Below are positions 61,686-64,000 of a stretch of DNA of 64,000 nt, in pieces (the first letter of the stretch is position 1; each line of letters opens with the position of its first letter). The translations under genes were made by a program, and so were the position numbers. Below the pieces are notes generated by a model. That model was not told the DNA's origin and did not search any database. It was given only the letters and a program-made list of their open reading frames with translations. Source of the DNA: Lolium rigidum (taxonomy: Eukaryota > Streptophyta > Magnoliopsida > Poales > Poaceae); the NCBI RefSeq assembly GCF_022539505.1, contig NC_061514.1:38221769-38285768 (forward strand), in the 5' to 3' direction.

Positions 61686-61893
61686 GATCAAGACACGCTG
61701 CAAGGGGAGTCTCCACATCCCAATCTCTTTACTTTGTTTTTGTCTTGCTTAGTTTTATTTACTACTTTGTTTGCTGCACTAAATCAAAATACAAAAAAAA
61801 ATTAGTTGCTAGCTTTACTTTATTTACTGTCTTGCACTCTATATCAAAAACACAAAAAAATTAGTTACTTGCATTTACTTTACTTGATTCATC

Positions 61894-62538
61894 ATGTTTC
61901 CTTTTAATTTTACCACGAAAGACATACCGGTAGGACGTGGGTCTATAATTGGGAGAAATAATATAGAAGAATTTTTCAATCATGTCAGTACCGTTGAAGA
62001 TTTTGAAGATAGACACTTGGTAGAACTTGCTCCTACTTATGAAATTGCCGCTGCTGCTTTAGTTCGTATGATGGAAACTAAATTTGTTAATCTCAATCCT
62101 ATAATCCAACACATGTTTCTTACACTCGGTGATATGGAAGAAGGGGAAAAGAAAGACTTTGTTTTAGAAACCCTTCTTAGAGAATTTGGTGGTATAGCAA
62201 GAGAGGCTAGAAAGGTCTTTGCTGAATATAATATGCTTGGTTCTTATACCAATTTTGTTAGTCTCCTTGAAAAGATGGATATGGATAGAATAAAGTACAC
62301 TAATAATATTAATGATGGTGGGGAGATCAAAGCACCAATACCATGTAAGCTCCTAGCAATGAATGAAGCGTTAGAAAATAACTATGCTTGGCTTGTTCCT
62401 GAAAATTTGTTTGATGAGAGTAGCAAGCCCAAGACTAATGAAAAGGGAGCCGCTGAAACTTATGTATCCAATATACTATGCGTGGTTGAGAAAACTCCAA
62501 ACCCCGCTGAAAATTCACCGTCTCTCGATAATACTTGA
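61894..62538 (+). CDS. 214-aa ORF of element D, unknown function
   Basis: Same start (MFPFNFTTKDIPVGRGS), length and stop as the ORF of element A, with about 20 of 214 residues different, mostly in the middle (for example VFAEYNMLGS for VFIKYKMLGS). It shows no indel and no stop codon. Silent differences are fewer than replacement differences by rough count, so open frames alone do not prove selection. It lies 208 bases after the primer binding site, as in A, and is followed by gcgcctagctgaaaggcgtt of the shared tail. Function is unknown; it is neither a recognisable gag nor an enzyme. Confidence 0.75.
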   Translation: MFPFNFTTKDIPVGRGSIIGRNNIEEFFNHVSTVEDFEDRHLVELAPTYEIAAAALVRMMETKFVNLNPIIQHMFLTLGDMEEGEKKDFVLETLLREFGGIAREARKVFAEYNMLGSYTNFVSLLEKMDMDRIKYTNNINDGGEIKAPIPCKLLAMNEALENNYAWLVPENLFDESSKPKTNEKGAAETYVSNILCVVEKTPNPAENSPSLDNT

Positions 62539-63237
62539 TTTACACTTTCTGCGCCTAGCTGAAAGGCGTTAAAGAAAAGCGCTTATGGGAGACAACCCAT
62601 GGTTTTTACTACAGTATCTTGGTTTTTATTTTGAGTCTTGGAAGTTGTTTACTACTGTAGAAACCTCTCCTTATCTTAGTTTAGTGTTTTGTTGTGCCAA
62701 GTAAAGTCGTTGATAGTAAAGTTCATACTAGATTTGGATTACTGCGCAGAAACAGATTTCTTTGCTGTCACGAATCTAGGCTGTTTTCTCTGTAGGTAAC
62801 TCAGAAAATTATGCCAATTTACGTGAGTGATCCTCAGATATGTACGCAACTTTCATTCAATTTGAGCATTTTCATTTGAGCAAGTCTGGTGCCTCGATAA
62901 AATTCGTCAATACGAACTGTTCTGTTTTGACAGATTCTGCCTTTTATTTCGCATTGCCTCTTTTGCTATGTTGGATGAATTTCTTTGATCCATTAATGTC
63001 CAGTAGCTTTATGCAATGTCCAGAAGTGTTAAGAATGATTGTGTCACCTCTGAACATGTTAATTTTTATTGTCCACTAACCCTCTAATGAGTTGTTTCGA
63101 GTTTGGTGTGGAGGAAGTTTTCAAGGATCAAGAGAGGAGTATGATGCAATATGATTAAGGAGAGTGAAAGCTCTAAGCTTGGGGATGCCCTGTGGTTCAC
63201 CCCTGCATATTCTAAGAAGACTCAAGCGTTTAAGCTT

Positions 63238-63258
63238 GGGGATGCCCAAGGCATCCCC
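63238..63258. other. Conserved hairpin in element D tail
   Basis: Perfect arms ggggatgcc and ggcatcccc; taagcttggggatgcc motifs at 63174 and 63231. Confidence 0.75.
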
Positions 63259-64000
63259 TTCTTCATCGACAACATTATCAGGTTCCTCCCCTGAAACTAT
63301 ATTTTTATTCCATCACATCTTATGTGCTTTGCTTGGAGCGTCGGTTTGTTTTTGTTTTTGTTTTGTTTGAATAAAATGGATCCTAGCATTCACTTTGTGG
63401 GAGAGAGACACGCTCCGCTGTTGCATATGGACAAGTATGTCCTTAGGCTTTACTCATAATATTCATGGCGAAGTTTCTTCTTCGTTAAATTGTTATATGG
63501 TTGGAATTGGAAAATGATACATGTAGTAAATTGCTAAAATGTCTTGGATAATGTGATACTTGGCAATTGTTGTGCTCATGTTTAAGCTCTTGCATCATAT
63601 ACTTTGCACCCATTAATGAAGAGATACATAGAGCATGCTAAAATTTGGTTTGCATATTTGGTCTCTCTAAGGTCTAGATAATTTCTAGTATTGAGTTTGA
63701 ACAACAAGGAAGACGGTGTAGAGTCTTATAATGTTTACAATATGTCTTTTATGTGAGTTTTGCTGCACCGGTTCATCCTTGTGTTTGTTTCAAATAGCCT
63801 TGCTAGCCTAAACCTTGTATCAAGAGGGAATACTTCTCATGCATCCAAAATCCTTGAGCCAACCACTATGCCATTTGTGTCCACCATACCTACCTACTAC
63901 ATGGTATTTCTCCGCCATTCCAAAGTAAATTGCTTGAGTGCTACCTTTAAAATTCCATCATTTACCTTTGCAATATATAGCTCATGGGACAAATAGCTTA

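Larger units (their letters stand above)
49849..64000 (+). mobile_element. Gypsy retrotransposon (host of elements C and D)
   Basis: The 5' LTR starts TGTTATCACCAG at 49849 and ends gacgccaaca at 59289; it is interrupted by element C, and its own length is about 1163 bp. A TATA-like ctataaatatg lies near 50061. A primer binding site, tggcatgcccggtgggac, follows at 59295-59312, then a gag start at 59351. The gag is interrupted by element D at 60065, and the remainder lies outside the window. Triticeae Gypsy families carry this gag type; the exact family was not assigned. Confidence 0.82.
60065..64000 (+). mobile_element. Element D: Athila-like element, runs off the window
   Basis: The 5' LTR is 60065-61657 and the primer binding site 61668-61685; a 214-aa ORF follows, then a 3' tail with hairpin (62539 onward). 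The layout is the same as element A. The 3' LTR lies beyond 64000. The five bases before the LTR are gctgg, so the duplication should be gctgg after the 3' LTR. Confidence 0.88.

Overview
The window is plant nuclear DNA from a grass, very probably a Triticeae species (wheat, Aegilops, barley or rye). Intron-rich plant genes sit at the left, and most of the rest is nested transposable elements of the kinds typical of that tribe: long-LTR Athila-type Gypsy elements, BARE/Angela-type Copia, CACTA elements with 'tgtggcgcac' subterminal repeats, a Stowaway MITE and a hAT MITE. There are no bacterial-type operons, rRNA genes or CRISPR arrays.

Genic part (about 1-14,400). A CACTA right end (1-389) is followed by a candidate small minus-strand gene with a TATA box (543-866), a GC-rich retroposon bounded by a perfect 16-bp target-site duplication (3298-5061), and an apparently intact 15-exon PELOTA gene on the minus strand (5555-11500, 378 aa). 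A three-exon DUF6598 gene (12439-14253, plus) lies head-to-head with PELOTA. A 589-bp hAT element with an 8-bp target-site duplication (11775-12363) has landed in the short divergent promoter between the two. A second, broken and inverted piece of a DUF6598 gene lies at 25356-25540.

Transposon part (about 14,700-64,000). Target-site duplications fix many boundaries. Athila-like element A (17076-23748, TSD gggaa) sits in older retrotransposon debris. A 100-N assembly gap (25763-25862) follows, then a 4-kb CACTA element (27667-31644, TSD gaa) carrying a six-unit array of about 200 bp. Athila-like element B (32873-39396, minus, TSD catct) splits a transposon-borne gene that lies between 'gggcatctcca' termini. 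A Copia solo LTR (42180-45175, TSD ctagc) has a second CACTA inside it. An old Athila-like copy (about 45660-49848) is cut by a Gypsy element starting at 49849. That Gypsy is hit twice: element C (50797-59069, minus, TSD tttac) lies in its 5' LTR and element D (60065 to beyond the window) in its gag.

The most interesting signal is how the Athila-like copies relate to one another. They share the U3 start of the LTR, an aspartate-tRNA-type primer binding site and a long 3' non-coding tail with a conserved hairpin and repeated 'taagcttggggatgcc' motifs. Between these, different copies carry different coding modules: an unrecognised 214-aa ORF (A and D, both open), an unrecognised 259-aa ORF with two hydrophobic segments (B, decayed in the old copy), or gag plus protease only (C). 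No reverse transcriptase or integrase was found in any of them. They look like a modular set of non-autonomous retrotransposons that must be mobilised in trans.
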